Source of the DNA: a virus
Virus record (IMG/VR): IMGVR_UViG_3300032249_000373
Location: 41,871-105,870 of that record
Strand: one strand, 5' to 3'
DNA: 64,000 bases
In this document: one piece after another, positions 11,401-19,354 of the stretch
Position numbering within the stretch: the stretch's first letter is position 1
Layout of the letters: every line of letters starts with the position of its first letter
The notes under the pieces: generated by a model
The model's database searches: none
What the model was told of the DNA's origin: nothing
What the model saw: only the letters and a program-made list of their open reading frames with translations
Position numbers and translations under genes: made by a program

Positions 11401-12795
11401 ACACAGTCTCCAAATGGAAGCGTTACGTACTATCAGTTATCTGGAAACCAACCAGACCAGAATATAAATATAGGTGGTGGTTCTGGAGGACTAGCATTTT
11501 TGTTAAATCCAGAAACAAACAATGGATATTACTTTGAAATTGTTGCACTTACTGAAGATAATATAAACTCATATCTTAAGGTTGATGAAAATAATAATGC
11601 ACAATTTTCAGTAAATAACGTTGTATTCTATAAAATTAAAAAAGACTCTTCAAACTCAGATGCAATACCAGTAAAACTTTGGGGAGGACTATCAAAGATT
11701 ATTGTTGATGATGGAAAGTTTACTGGTCAGCAAAGACTTGCGGGAGAAGAAAATTCAACGGTATATGATTTATCAGTAGAATATATTGACATAGGTAATA
11801 CTAGAAGATTCTATCTATATATAAATAACCAATTAATAAAGGTTGTAGACGATACAGATCCTTTGCCAACATATAATAATATGGCTTTATTTGTGCGTGG
11901 ATCATCAAAGTGTATGTTTGAAAATATATACGCTCTATCTAAAAACTACAGCCAAAACACAGTGTTTACTGTAAATGAAACTTTGGGTCAGGTGTTTGGA
12001 GATAAAGAGATTGATGTTACAGAATCCTTTAGAAAGTATGCAATGAGCGGTGTTGTTCAGTCAACATATCTATCTGGAATTAGTGCACAGCAACCACCAA
12101 AGTATGACATGTATTTTGAAGAGTTTGGTTCTATTATGCGTGAATGTGAATATTTTGACATTAAGTATGATCGTGCATACCCAGCACTTTACGCAAAACT
12201 TTCACCAACATTTAATAATATAAAAGGATACACAACATCTGGATTTTATGCAGACTCATATGGTGCAGAATTTTTAATATTTAATTCAACAGACAAAGCC
12301 TTAAACCTAGATGAAACAACTGGAAACTTTTTAAGAATTCAGGGAATTACATTTACACAAGATACAACGCATGAACTAACCGTAGATGAATTCTTCAAGA
12401 AACGTGGCAATCTATCTGACCCAGAACTAGTTGGAAGCACACTAACATACTCTCCATTGGTTGAAAAATCAAGATATGATGAAATAAAGTTAAGTAGACT
12501 AACATATGGAAAAAATGAGTTTAGTATTGATAGTCCTTATATTCAAACACAAGATGATGCAGATGCAATGATGAACTGGATTATAAATAAGTTAATGGTG
12601 CCTAAAAAATCTGTTGGAATGAACATATTTAGCATTCCAACTTTACAACTTGGAGACATCGTAACGATAAACTACAAAGATTCTTCTGGTTTAGATTTAG
12701 TTTCTAAAGATTCTTCTAGGTTTGTAGTTTATAATATAGAGTATCAAAGATCAGAAAGTGGACCAAACATGACAATCTATTTGAGTGAGGTTTAA
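8473..12795 (+). CDS. Large tail hub / minor tail protein with lectin-like region
   Basis: 1,440 residues. The C-terminus (about 1350-1440) carries the pattern PTLQLGDIVTINY followed by a beta-rich end, which resembles the end of baseplate hub proteins where a GD.V turn is common. Residues about 930-1160 read like a concanavalin/LamG-type beta sandwich (GGSGGLAFLL, YYFEIVAL, RRFYLYINNQ), suggesting a sugar-binding insertion. It is in a gapless operon after the Dit-like gene. Likely role: hub at the tail tip that joins the tube to receptor-binding parts. Domain calls are from memory of family patterns. Confidence 0.65.
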   Translation: MFVSETLKTHLETSSTVHLQSLVLAEWNMNMPDNIFKLGNYRYRPTGSDVQYRTLPLTFDSLDEGNYYTGATDADVVVDGGFDNSGVPQLFTSTKEKMKMIYSLEDCVKPFRPRSGINKASYFGNKYFANSGVSLAERPRYYMASRYDQFKYWSSFRTENNTERGIAKNVSNGLNYIDDAVPFVVYKEKVPANRLVVKMQTNVGTADLGNFIKDGKVFSDPLYGTTNKTTPIRWKIQYLNEDNWVDAYSFDENSVRDGGSPIIPEDGYVELEYGLKIPDAYKDSYTFIEKIASITLLPEQSLNGDGYLVVENTNDRGTLYIWNGLDEEYDSFVPEYGWMLGTGVLNRSSKLITDLTSPDLFTNDAQNQTTYREFAYLRGIRVVAETMNKFDSTFDLIEMSPRLIVNISDKVVDFNIKKILSDIGTTSLPVGQLLASTGTLSLFDDDQAFNENNTSSVVAKYIRKNIKFLFYESILDVAGDEYSVPIKTLYSEGFPQADVTAAKLSIELRDFYFFLESMPAPRLLTTQTSLSYAISMLLDYVGFSNYTFKRVADESDPIIPYFFVAPDQNVAEVLNQLAVSTQSAMFFDEYNNFVVMSKDYLMPTATQREIDFVLSGSNNQTDSGVVENSTSGNLPNIIAIASQDKKIYNDGKINYTTRYIQRSYGSIRQSTMIDKEKTWIYKPSLLWEVAGTENTKTINELASRQGSYVLGAMPLNSDLVGTAPVVAGNVLTNNIIDLGENVYWLTRYNGYLYSNGEVIRYDASEFDITGIGKVWISSNQEYQKYFSSIPFNGKIYPTGLVRIYATPNYETVDGITRLQNGAVVDHGRGQFGTQIVSHSAGINNYWTNNDNVRGLNMKSQYLFSTKLDTDLASTLPATTVAAAGVSNAVAKQSTRNSIIKNFMATSYLSETEVNNLPSTQTGTIQSSALVFNGPSFKTTETPLNFVSYVYKNLDNAYRHFGTRLRIIGKIENNTTRTQSPNGSVTYYQLSGNQPDQNINIGGGSGGLAFLLNPETNNGYYFEIVALTEDNINSYLKVDENNNAQFSVNNVVFYKIKKDSSNSDAIPVKLWGGLSKIIVDDGKFTGQQRLAGEENSTVYDLSVEYIDIGNTRRFYLYINNQLIKVVDDTDPLPTYNNMALFVRGSSKCMFENIYALSKNYSQNTVFTVNETLGQVFGDKEIDVTESFRKYAMSGVVQSTYLSGISAQQPPKYDMYFEEFGSIMRECEYFDIKYDRAYPALYAKLSPTFNNIKGYTTSGFYADSYGAEFLIFNSTDKALNLDETTGNFLRIQGITFTQDTTHELTVDEFFKKRGNLSDPELVGSTLTYSPLVEKSRYDEIKLSRLTYGKNEFSIDSPYIQTQDDADAMMNWIINKLMVPKKSVGMNIFSIPTLQLGDIVTINYKDSSGLDLVSKDSSRFVVYNIEYQRSESGPNMTIYLSEV

Positions 12796-12796
12796 A

Positions 12797-13300
12797 ATGA
12801 CAGTATCTCCAGTTCCACAAACTCCGTCAAACGCAACAGTAGTAACGGCATACTCTACACCCCCAACAAAAACTGCGCCAATAGACACTGTTCTTTTTGA
12901 TGATCAGTCTATGTCTGTAGAAATTATGACAGATTTAATATTTGAAGATATTGGTGGTCATGAGTTGCTCAGTGTTTCTAGAAACGACATTATAAATGGC
13001 CAAAGAGTGTCTTATTCACCAATTAAAAATCTTGGATTGGTACAGCAAAGATATAACCCAAATAATATTTTAAGGCTACAGTCTACCTCAGATACATATT
13101 TTGCTAACTTTGCAATTAAGTTTGAAGAAAAGGTTCCTCTTGAAGGAAACGGTGTTAATGGTGAAAATGTTTATATTGAAGAGGAAACTGGAGATTTAAT
13201 TATTGAGACTGTTAATATGAATAATGATGAACAGATAGAGGTTCAAATCGCCATAAATGGTACAATATATGAAGCGAACTTTGGAGAAACTGTATCATGA
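12797..13300 (+). CDS. Minor tail-associated protein, unknown
   Basis: 167 residues from the ATG at 12797, just after the hub stop (12793-12795); GAGG lies about 7 bases upstream of this ATG. An in-frame GTG at 12785 is a less likely start. No recognised domain; Asn/Asp- and beta-rich, without membrane segments. It overlaps the next gene by ATGA. Operon position suggests a virion or tail-assembly component. Confidence 0.6.
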   Translation: MTVSPVPQTPSNATVVTAYSTPPTKTAPIDTVLFDDQSMSVEIMTDLIFEDIGGHELLSVSRNDIINGQRVSYSPIKNLGLVQQRYNPNNILRLQSTSDTYFANFAIKFEEKVPLEGNGVNGENVYIEEETGDLIIETVNMNNDEQIEVQIAINGTIYEANFGETVS

Positions 13301-14451
13301 TTACAAATAAAGGTAAGAGTATAATCGGAAAATATATGCTAGGGCAGGCTCCTGCCTATGCTTCATATCTTGCAGTTGGCTGCGGTCCCCAGCCATTACA
13401 GACAGAAGATATTGCCGATGATTTTGCAACAAAAACAAACCTAGATTTTGAGATGTTCAGAGTACCAATTTCCTCTAGAGGTTTTATAAATGAAAACGGT
13501 ATAGATAAGATAGTCCTAACAGCAGAACTACCAACAGAAGAAAGATATGAAATAACAGAAGTAGGTCTATACTCTGCAGGATCAAACCCATCTGCTGGTG
13601 CTAATGATAGCAAGACAGTATTTTCTTTTGCACAGGGAGAATCTTGGGTTCATCATACCGCCAACGCAGCAACTGCAATACCAACAATTTCTACTCCTTT
13701 AGATGATCCAGAAGATGATAATGTAATTGCAATCGATAATGTGTTTCAAACAAATGCAGATAATTCTATTTTTTATAAAACAAATAGGCTTGAAAGATAT
13801 GAGCGTGCAAGGTTTTTAAATAATACTATCTTGATTCAGGGAGACGATTCAGATTTAAGTTTAGATGGTGGTGGATCTGGTGGAGTTGACCATATTGTTA
13901 TTGAGCCAGGATCAAACCATATACACTTAACTGCACCAAATGTTGATTTTTCTAAAAACTCTCCAACAGATGAACTAAGATTTGCATTTTCTTTAGTTAA
14001 TAAAGATGGAGACTCTGTAGCAGTTCCAGACACAATTAGAATATTAGTTGATTTTGCTGGCACTGATGTTGCAGAACCAAATGTGTATGCAAGATTTGAA
14101 GTTGATATTGAAAATGGTTTTGATGGATATGACTTTGAAACAAATAGATATTTTGTAGTAAAGAAACAACTGCAAGAACTTTATACAACTCAAAACTTTA
14201 CTTGGGAAGCAGTTACCGTAGTTAAAATTTATGCTTGTGTTATTGACACTGGTGTTAGTGGAGGACCACTTCCTTCATCTGATTACTATATTGCTTTAGA
14301 TGCAATGAGACTTGAAAATATTGCAACAACAAACCCACTATATGGATTAACTGGTTATTCAGTTATTAAAAATGATACTGCTACAACTATTATCAAATCA
14401 CCAAATACAAGTAACTATATTGAGTTTAGATTTTCTATTGGTGTAACCTAA
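13297..14451 (+). CDS. Tail fibre / receptor-binding type protein
   Basis: 384 residues, starting at an ATGA overlap. The N-terminus (MITNKGKSIIGKYMLGQ, then an AVGCG..P stretch) resembles baseplate-attachment N-termini of phage appendage proteins. The rest is beta-rich with a Gly-Gly-Gly-Ser hinge near residues 188-193 before a sandwich-like C-terminal part. Probably a tail-tip appendage; host receptor contact is inferred from place and composition. Confidence 0.55.
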   Translation: MITNKGKSIIGKYMLGQAPAYASYLAVGCGPQPLQTEDIADDFATKTNLDFEMFRVPISSRGFINENGIDKIVLTAELPTEERYEITEVGLYSAGSNPSAGANDSKTVFSFAQGESWVHHTANAATAIPTISTPLDDPEDDNVIAIDNVFQTNADNSIFYKTNRLERYERARFLNNTILIQGDDSDLSLDGGGSGGVDHIVIEPGSNHIHLTAPNVDFSKNSPTDELRFAFSLVNKDGDSVAVPDTIRILVDFAGTDVAEPNVYARFEVDIENGFDGYDFETNRYFVVKKQLQELYTTQNFTWEAVTVVKIYACVIDTGVSGGPLPSSDYYIALDAMRLENIATTNPLYGLTGYSVIKNDTATTIIKSPNTSNYIEFRFSIGVT

Positions 14452-14876
14452 TGGCTGATGCAAATATTAAAAAAACAAGAATTTTAAAATCAGCATTACC
14501 ACCAGTTGATTTTGATACTCTAAAATATAACACAAGATATAGAGTTATTTCTGAAGATAAAAACAGAACATCACACTGGTCTCCAATATATAACTCCAAT
14601 GGTACTAATGTAGTTGGAACAACTGGCGCACTTTCAATAAGTGAGGAAATAATTACAGCGGTATGGGGAGACGAAAACCTTCATCCAGCATATGATGTAT
14701 TTGTTAGTTTTGATGGAAACTCATTTTTTTGGCACGGTACATCGGCAGTTCATTCATATTCTTTTTTAAATGAAGGAACAGCAACTGTACGTGTAAAAAT
14801 ACAACTAGCGTCATCTAAAAAGCAAATAAAGGCAGGATTAGGAATCTTTGATTCTGGATCACAACCTTTGATATAA
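14451..14876 (+). CDS. Virion-associated protein, unknown
   Basis: 141 residues; the ATG overlaps the previous stop (TAATG). Short, beta-rich, no signal peptide or membrane segment. The segment YDVFVSFDGNSFFWHGTS looks like an immunoglobulin- or fibronectin-like strand pattern, which suits a tail-tip accessory protein. Its 3' end overlaps a candidate promoter for the next gene. Confidence 0.55.
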   Translation: MADANIKKTRILKSALPPVDFDTLKYNTRYRVISEDKNRTSHWSPIYNSNGTNVVGTTGALSISEEIITAVWGDENLHPAYDVFVSFDGNSFFWHGTSAVHSYSFLNEGTATVRVKIQLASSKKQIKAGLGIFDSGSQPLI

Positions 14877-14877
14877 T
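14848..14877 (+). promoter_or_regulatory. Extended -10 promoter
   Basis: TTGATT (14848-14853), an 18-base spacer and TATAAT (14872-14877) with the extended TG at 14869-14870. It drives the gene at 14895, whose AGGAGG ribosome site lies just before the ATG. Confidence 0.55.
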
Positions 14878-14894
14878 CTAATAGGAGGAATAAA

Positions 14895-15335
14895 ATGGCA
14901 AAAGTACCACTACCAGAAAGAGGACAACCTCTTGATGTTACATATATTTATCAGTTAGCAGAGGCTGTAAATGACCTTTCTACTTCTATTTCTGATGCAA
15001 CATATAACTATACAGATGTTGACGTAGTTGGAGCAGAAAAAAAGAGTTTAAAAACTTCAGACACAAAGTTTGTTGGAAAATATAAATCAATTGCAAATAA
15101 CGAAACAGTAACTGCAGGTCAGGAAAAGTCTTACTCTGTAACATTTTCTAACTTCAAGTTTCCTCCAATTGCTACTGCATCAATTGTAAATATCAGTGGT
15201 ACGACTGCTGGATCAAACACAAGTGTTGTAATAACTTCTATTACAACTTCAGAGGTTCAGTTTATCGTAAAGTTTGGAACTTCTGGAACCGCATCAGTTG
15301 GTGTTAATGTGATTGCAATTGGTGTACCAAACTAA
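14895..15335 (+). CDS. Small tail appendage-like protein
   Basis: 146 residues with a strong AGGAGG site about 8 bases before the ATG and its own promoter-like sequence. Ser/Thr/Val-rich C-terminal half (FPPIATASIVNISGTTAG) reads as alternating beta strands, as in fibre head or stabiliser domains. The separate promoter and strong ribosome site suggest high copy number. No specific family recognised. Confidence 0.55.
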   Translation: MAKVPLPERGQPLDVTYIYQLAEAVNDLSTSISDATYNYTDVDVVGAEKKSLKTSDTKFVGKYKSIANNETVTAGQEKSYSVTFSNFKFPPIATASIVNISGTTAGSNTSVVITSITTSEVQFIVKFGTSGTASVGVNVIAIGVPN

Positions 15336-15336
15336 C

Positions 15337-15525
15337 ATGACATGTAAAAGATGCGAAGGAAAGATGTTTGTTGATAGAATACATTCAAACATAGATCACC
15401 TAGAAACATATTGTGTAAAGTGTGGAAATAGAAAGTTTTATCATCCACCTAGCGAATCTGCGGAGGGAAAATGGCTACTGCAAAAGGAAAAATTCAGAGC
15501 GAAGCATATAATAGCGAACCTGTAA
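15337..15525 (+). CDS. Zinc-ribbon protein
   Basis: 62 residues from the ATG at 15337, two bases after the previous stop. Two CxxC knuckles (CKRC near residue 3, CVKC near 33) predict a structural zinc ribbon. It overlaps the next gene by 55 bases in another frame. The role may be nucleic acid or protein binding; nothing more can be read. Confidence 0.65.
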   Translation: MTCKRCEGKMFVDRIHSNIDHLETYCVKCGNRKFYHPPSESAEGKWLLQKEKFRAKHIIANL

Positions 15526-16013
15526 TTCCTGGCGGTAAAAAGATTTGGTTCCTTAATGGAGACTTAGTAAGACTTCATCACAGTTCTAGATCAACAGGTA
15601 TGGTAACTGTTTATAATATTAACAAAGATAGATTAGAGACTTGTCTACGTTCTGACTTTAGAAAAAATAGAAAAAGAGCATATACAATTGCAGAGACTGC
15701 TAAGTTAGTTAATCGTCATAGAAAATATATGCCAAGATTAATAAAACGAGGAGTCATTCCTCCACCAGTTGGATCTAGCATTGATGGTAAAACAGGTTTT
15801 CAAATAAGAGCATACTACTCAGAAGACCACGTTAGAGAGATTTGTGCTATACTTTCAACTATACATATTGGACAGCCAAGAAAAGATAAATTAATAACAA
15901 ACAACATGACTCCTACAAGCCAAGAGTTGACAAGGCGAATGGGAGACGGTATACTTACATATACGAAGACAGAAGATGGACGATTTATTCCAGTGTGGAG
16001 TGAATCTATTTAA
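15471..16013 (+). CDS. MerR/excisionase-type helix-turn-helix protein
   Basis: 180 residues; GGAGGG precedes the ATG. The middle (about 72-125) has the pattern YTIAETAKLVNRHRKYMPRL followed by a wing-like I.PP...GS stretch, which matches the winged helix of MerR/excisionase DNA-binding domains. An N-terminal beta-rich part and a C-terminal tail flank it. It sits at the junction between tail and replication genes, so a regulator of the switch between these blocks is plausible but not shown. Confidence 0.6.
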   Translation: MATAKGKIQSEAYNSEPVIPGGKKIWFLNGDLVRLHHSSRSTGMVTVYNINKDRLETCLRSDFRKNRKRAYTIAETAKLVNRHRKYMPRLIKRGVIPPPVGSSIDGKTGFQIRAYYSEDHVREICAILSTIHIGQPRKDKLITNNMTPTSQELTRRMGDGILTYTKTEDGRFIPVWSESI

Positions 16014-16031
16014 TTATTGAATGGGTGGATA

Positions 16032-16238
16032 ATGGAAAACGACAACACAAAGGTATCTGTAACACTTGGATATACACTTAATCTAGGAAATTTTCAGTCA
16101 CTACGCCTTGATTTGGGTATTGTAGATTCAAAGCGTGAAGGCGAAAATGTAGATGAGGCTTTTAGTCGTGTCTATAAGTTTGTAGAAGATAAACTTACAG
16201 AGAAGATTCAAGAAGCAAAATCTGAAATCTCAGAATAA
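16032..16238 (+). CDS. Small conserved phage-type protein
   Basis: 68 residues from the ATG at 16032, preceded by GGTGG; an in-frame TTG at 16017 is less likely. N-terminal beta strands (KVSVTLGYTLNLGNFQSLRL) and an acidic C-terminal helix. The stop overlaps the next ATG (TAATG). The pattern recalls small phage proteins found beside replication genes; function unknown. Confidence 0.6.
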   Translation: MENDNTKVSVTLGYTLNLGNFQSLRLDLGIVDSKREGENVDEAFSRVYKFVEDKLTEKIQEAKSEISE

Positions 16239-16546
16239 TGGCTGATCGCAAAGACCGAATGGCTTTGCTCAGTAGGTTTAACAAGTTTTACTTGCAACGG
16301 TATGAGCAGAAGTCTAACATGAATCTAAACGTTGAGCAGTGGGCTGCTGATGCCCTTGTAGAGTCATACGGAATTGCTCAGTGCTATGATATTCTTGAAT
16401 ATTATTTTAGTATTGCACAAGAACCTTCATGGAATTATTTTGCATATAATGCAGAAAAGATTATTAACGGAAAAGCAGAAGTAGAGCAAGATAAAAAAGA
16501 ACGTGAAGAACGTAGAAAATTAGCAAGGGAGTGGTTGAGTGAATAA
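16238..16546 (+). CDS. Small helical protein next to helicase, possible loader
   Basis: 102 residues, all-helical, with a charged C-terminus rich in Lys/Arg/Glu. It immediately precedes and overlaps the DnaB-type helicase by 8 bases. Small helical proteins at this place can be helicase loaders, but no sequence feature proves this. Confidence 0.55.
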   Translation: MADRKDRMALLSRFNKFYLQRYEQKSNMNLNVEQWAADALVESYGIAQCYDILEYYFSIAQEPSWNYFAYNAEKIINGKAEVEQDKKEREERRKLAREWLSE

Positions 16547-17759
16547 TACAGAAGCAAAGTTAATGTCTGCGGTATTACAAGATAAACAAATTCACGTACT
16601 GCTTCAAGCAAACGTTGAGACATTGCTAAGAACGCATAACGATGTCTGGAACTTTATTCGTTTGTATTCTGAAAATAATCAATGCTTGCCACCAGCAGAA
16701 CTAGTTACAGAAAAGTTTAGAGACTTTGAACCAGTTCCAGGTATTGGAGCAACAAAGCATCACCTAGCAGAACTACAAACAGAATATATTAATGATAGCC
16801 TAAAAGATATTTTACGCAATGCTGCAGGAGAAGTGCAAAGCGGTAATGGTGGAGAAGCACTTGAGCACCTAATTACAAAGACATCAGAACTAAAAAAGAA
16901 TACTTCTGCAATTCGTGATATTGATGCAACAGATCTTGAGTCTGCAGTTGCATACTATGAAATGGTTCAGAAACAAAAAGAAACTGGTCAGATAGGAATT
17001 AAAACAAACCTTCCAGGATTTGACAACTATCTTCCATCTGGAATTATGCCAGGACAATTAGGTGTATTTCTTGCTTACCCAGGAATAGGTAAGTCTTGGA
17101 TGGCTTTATACTTTGCAGTTCAGGCATGGAAGCAAGGCAAGTCACCACTTATTATTTCTCTTGAAATGTCTGAGACAGAAGTTCGTAATCGTATTTTTGC
17201 AATTATGGGTGAGGGACTTTGGTCACATAGAAAATTATCCAATGGTGAAGTTGAGATTGATATGCTTAAGAAATGGCATGCTAACAAGGTCGCTGGTCGC
17301 CCAGAGTTTCACATTATCTCAAATGATAGTGGTGGAGAAGTAACACCTTCCGTTATTCGTGGAAAGATTGATCAGTACCGTCCAGACTTTGTTGTTGTTG
17401 ATTACCTGCAACTTATGTCACCAAACCAAAAGGCTGACTCTGAAACGGTACGAATGAAGAACCTTTCAAGAGAACTTAAACTAATGTCTATTGGTGAAGA
17501 AGTACCTATTATCGCTATCTCATCTGCAACACCAGATGATGTAAAGGATCTATCAAGTCCTCCAACACTTGGACAAACTGCTTGGTCTAGACAGATTGCA
17601 TATGATGCTGACTGGGTTATGGCACTTGGTCGTGCAACTAATAGTGATATTATTGAATGTGTTTTCCGTAAGAATCGTAATGGTTTTATGGGAGATTTCT
17701 TAGTTCAGGTAGATTTTGATAAAGGTTATTACAGGTATAAAGACTATGAAGACAAATAA
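16539..17759 (+). CDS. dnaB: DnaB-type replicative helicase
   Basis: 406 residues starting at GTG (16539) with GGGAG upstream, overlapping the previous gene. Walker A is AYPGIGKSWMAL (about 183-194), followed by LIISLEMSETEVRNR as in the SF4 motif H1a, and Walker B VVVDYLQLM (near 288). The N-terminal part (about 1-120) is shorter than in bacterial DnaB. It unwinds DNA at the fork as a hexamer and should work with the adjacent primase and DnaE. The catalytic core appears intact. Confidence 0.92.
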   Translation: MNNTEAKLMSAVLQDKQIHVLLQANVETLLRTHNDVWNFIRLYSENNQCLPPAELVTEKFRDFEPVPGIGATKHHLAELQTEYINDSLKDILRNAAGEVQSGNGGEALEHLITKTSELKKNTSAIRDIDATDLESAVAYYEMVQKQKETGQIGIKTNLPGFDNYLPSGIMPGQLGVFLAYPGIGKSWMALYFAVQAWKQGKSPLIISLEMSETEVRNRIFAIMGEGLWSHRKLSNGEVEIDMLKKWHANKVAGRPEFHIISNDSGGEVTPSVIRGKIDQYRPDFVVVDYLQLMSPNQKADSETVRMKNLSRELKLMSIGEEVPIIAISSATPDDVKDLSSPPTLGQTAWSRQIAYDADWVMALGRATNSDIIECVFRKNRNGFMGDFLVQVDFDKGYYRYKDYEDK

Positions 17760-18672
17760 TATGTATACACAAGAACAGATTAAGCGTGTTCTTGTTGGTT
17801 CTGGGGTTGACATTGAAGCAGAGTTTGGCAATGACTTTATAATCTTTTGTCCATATCACAATAACAATAGAACACCTGCTGGTGAAGTTGCAAAAGATAG
17901 CGGATTATTCTTTTGCTTCGGCTGTCAGACAACAAAAAACTTAGAAGAATTAATTATGCACATGTCTGGAAGAACATATTTTGAGGCAGTTCGCTATATT
18001 AAAAGTAAAGAAACAGAGCACGACATTGAAAAGTTGGTTAATAAAACACTGGTTGCACCACCAGAGTTTACTCCATATGATGAATTAATATTGAAGCGTT
18101 TGCATAATCAACTACTAGCACAAGAAAAACCTAAGAACTATCTTAAGTATAGAAAGATTAACAGTTCTTCATTTACAAAGTTTTCACTTGGCTATTCAGA
18201 AAAACAAGACTCAATAACTATACCAATGCATTCACCAGATGGCATGTGTCTTGGGTTTGTTGCAAGAACAATTGAAGGTAAAGATTTTAAAAATACACCA
18301 GGATTACCAAAGGGTAAAATATTATTTAACCTGCACAGAATTAAATCATCTGGTACAGTATATTTAGTTGAATCATCTTTTGATGCTATTCGACTAGACC
18401 AAGTAGGTTTCCCAGCAGTTGCTACTCTGGGGGCTAATGTATCTAATTCTCAAATTAGATTGTTAGAAAAGTACTTCACAAACGTTGTACTAATTGCAGA
18501 TAACGATGAGGCTGGTAATATAATGAAAGATAAGTTAGTTGAAAAACTTGGATCTTTGGTTACTACTATCAGGCTTGATAAAAAATACAAAGACATAGGT
18601 GATATGGAAGATGAAGAAATTAAGAACTTAGAGTTCCAGTTTGACAAATCTATATCTGCTATGCTAAACTAA
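17746..18672 (+). CDS. dnaG: DnaG-type primase
   Basis: 308 residues from the ATG at 17746 (an ATG at 17761 is also possible). The N-terminal zinc site has CPYH and CFGC pairs (CHCC), and a TOPRIM domain follows with YLVESSFDAIRL and LIADNDEAG, giving the acidic metal-binding residues. It is about half the length of bacterial DnaG and lacks a clear C-terminal helicase-binding domain. It makes RNA primers at the fork and overlaps the helicase gene by 14 bases. Confidence 0.9.
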   Translation: MKTNNMYTQEQIKRVLVGSGVDIEAEFGNDFIIFCPYHNNNRTPAGEVAKDSGLFFCFGCQTTKNLEELIMHMSGRTYFEAVRYIKSKETEHDIEKLVNKTLVAPPEFTPYDELILKRLHNQLLAQEKPKNYLKYRKINSSSFTKFSLGYSEKQDSITIPMHSPDGMCLGFVARTIEGKDFKNTPGLPKGKILFNLHRIKSSGTVYLVESSFDAIRLDQVGFPAVATLGANVSNSQIRLLEKYFTNVVLIADNDEAGNIMKDKLVEKLGSLVTTIRLDKKYKDIGDMEDEEIKNLEFQFDKSISAMLN

Positions 18673-18696
18673 TATAACAACACGAAGGAGAAAAAT

Positions 18697-19353
18697 ATGA
18701 GTATTGTAAAGGGACTGAAGAACATTGAAACCCTACTCGAAAAGCCAAAGTATGATGAAAATGCACCAAAGGTTAAGTGGTTAAAACTTGCCGATGGACA
18801 ATCAGTAAAGATCCGATTCATTGAAGAGTTGGACGAAGATTCTGCAAACTATAATGCAGAGCGTGGACTTGCACTAGTTGTTAAGGAGCACACAAATCCA
18901 AAGGACTACAAGCGCAAGGCTGTAGATACAATGGAAACAGAAGGTCGTGACTGGGCAGAAGAGATGCATCGCAAGGATCCAAAGGCTGGCTGGAGAGCAC
19001 GCCTTCGTTTCTACTGCAACGTTCTTGTAGACGACGGCATTGAAGCACCATATGTTGCAATCTGGAACATGGGTATTAGCAAGCAGTCATCATTTAATAC
19101 AATTCGTGAGTATGCTCTTGAAACAGGAAGCATCTCTAACGTGCTATGGAAGTTAAAGCGTAATGGTCAGGGAACTGAAACTAATTACACACTAATTCCA
19201 TCAGCACCAGATAAGGAACCATTTAATTGGGGAGACATCAAGCCTTATCCACTAGAGTCTGCACTACGCAAGATTCCATATGCAGAACAAGAAGCGTTCT
19301 ATTTGGGGTTTGACACTCCATCTGTAACTTCATCTACCAACACAGATTGGTAA
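18697..19353 (+). CDS. Probable ssDNA-binding protein
   Basis: 218 residues with a strong AAGGAG site before the ATG. Highly charged, with aromatic residues on strands (WRARLRFYCNVLVDDG, YVAIWNMGISKQ) and an acidic/Ser-Thr-rich C-terminal tail ending in Asp-Trp, resembling the tails of ssDNA-binding proteins that recruit partners. Its place between primase and polymerase supports this role. There is no zinc site of the T4 gp32 type. Naming is inference. Confidence 0.6.
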   Translation: MSIVKGLKNIETLLEKPKYDENAPKVKWLKLADGQSVKIRFIEELDEDSANYNAERGLALVVKEHTNPKDYKRKAVDTMETEGRDWAEEMHRKDPKAGWRARLRFYCNVLVDDGIEAPYVAIWNMGISKQSSFNTIREYALETGSISNVLWKLKRNGQGTETNYTLIPSAPDKEPFNWGDIKPYPLESALRKIPYAEQEAFYLGFDTPSVTSSTNTDW

Positions 19354-19354
19354 C

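Noticed and set aside
15471-16013. MerR-like protein as a lysogeny excisionase
   Set aside because: No integrase, repressor or attachment site is visible, so only DNA binding can be claimed.
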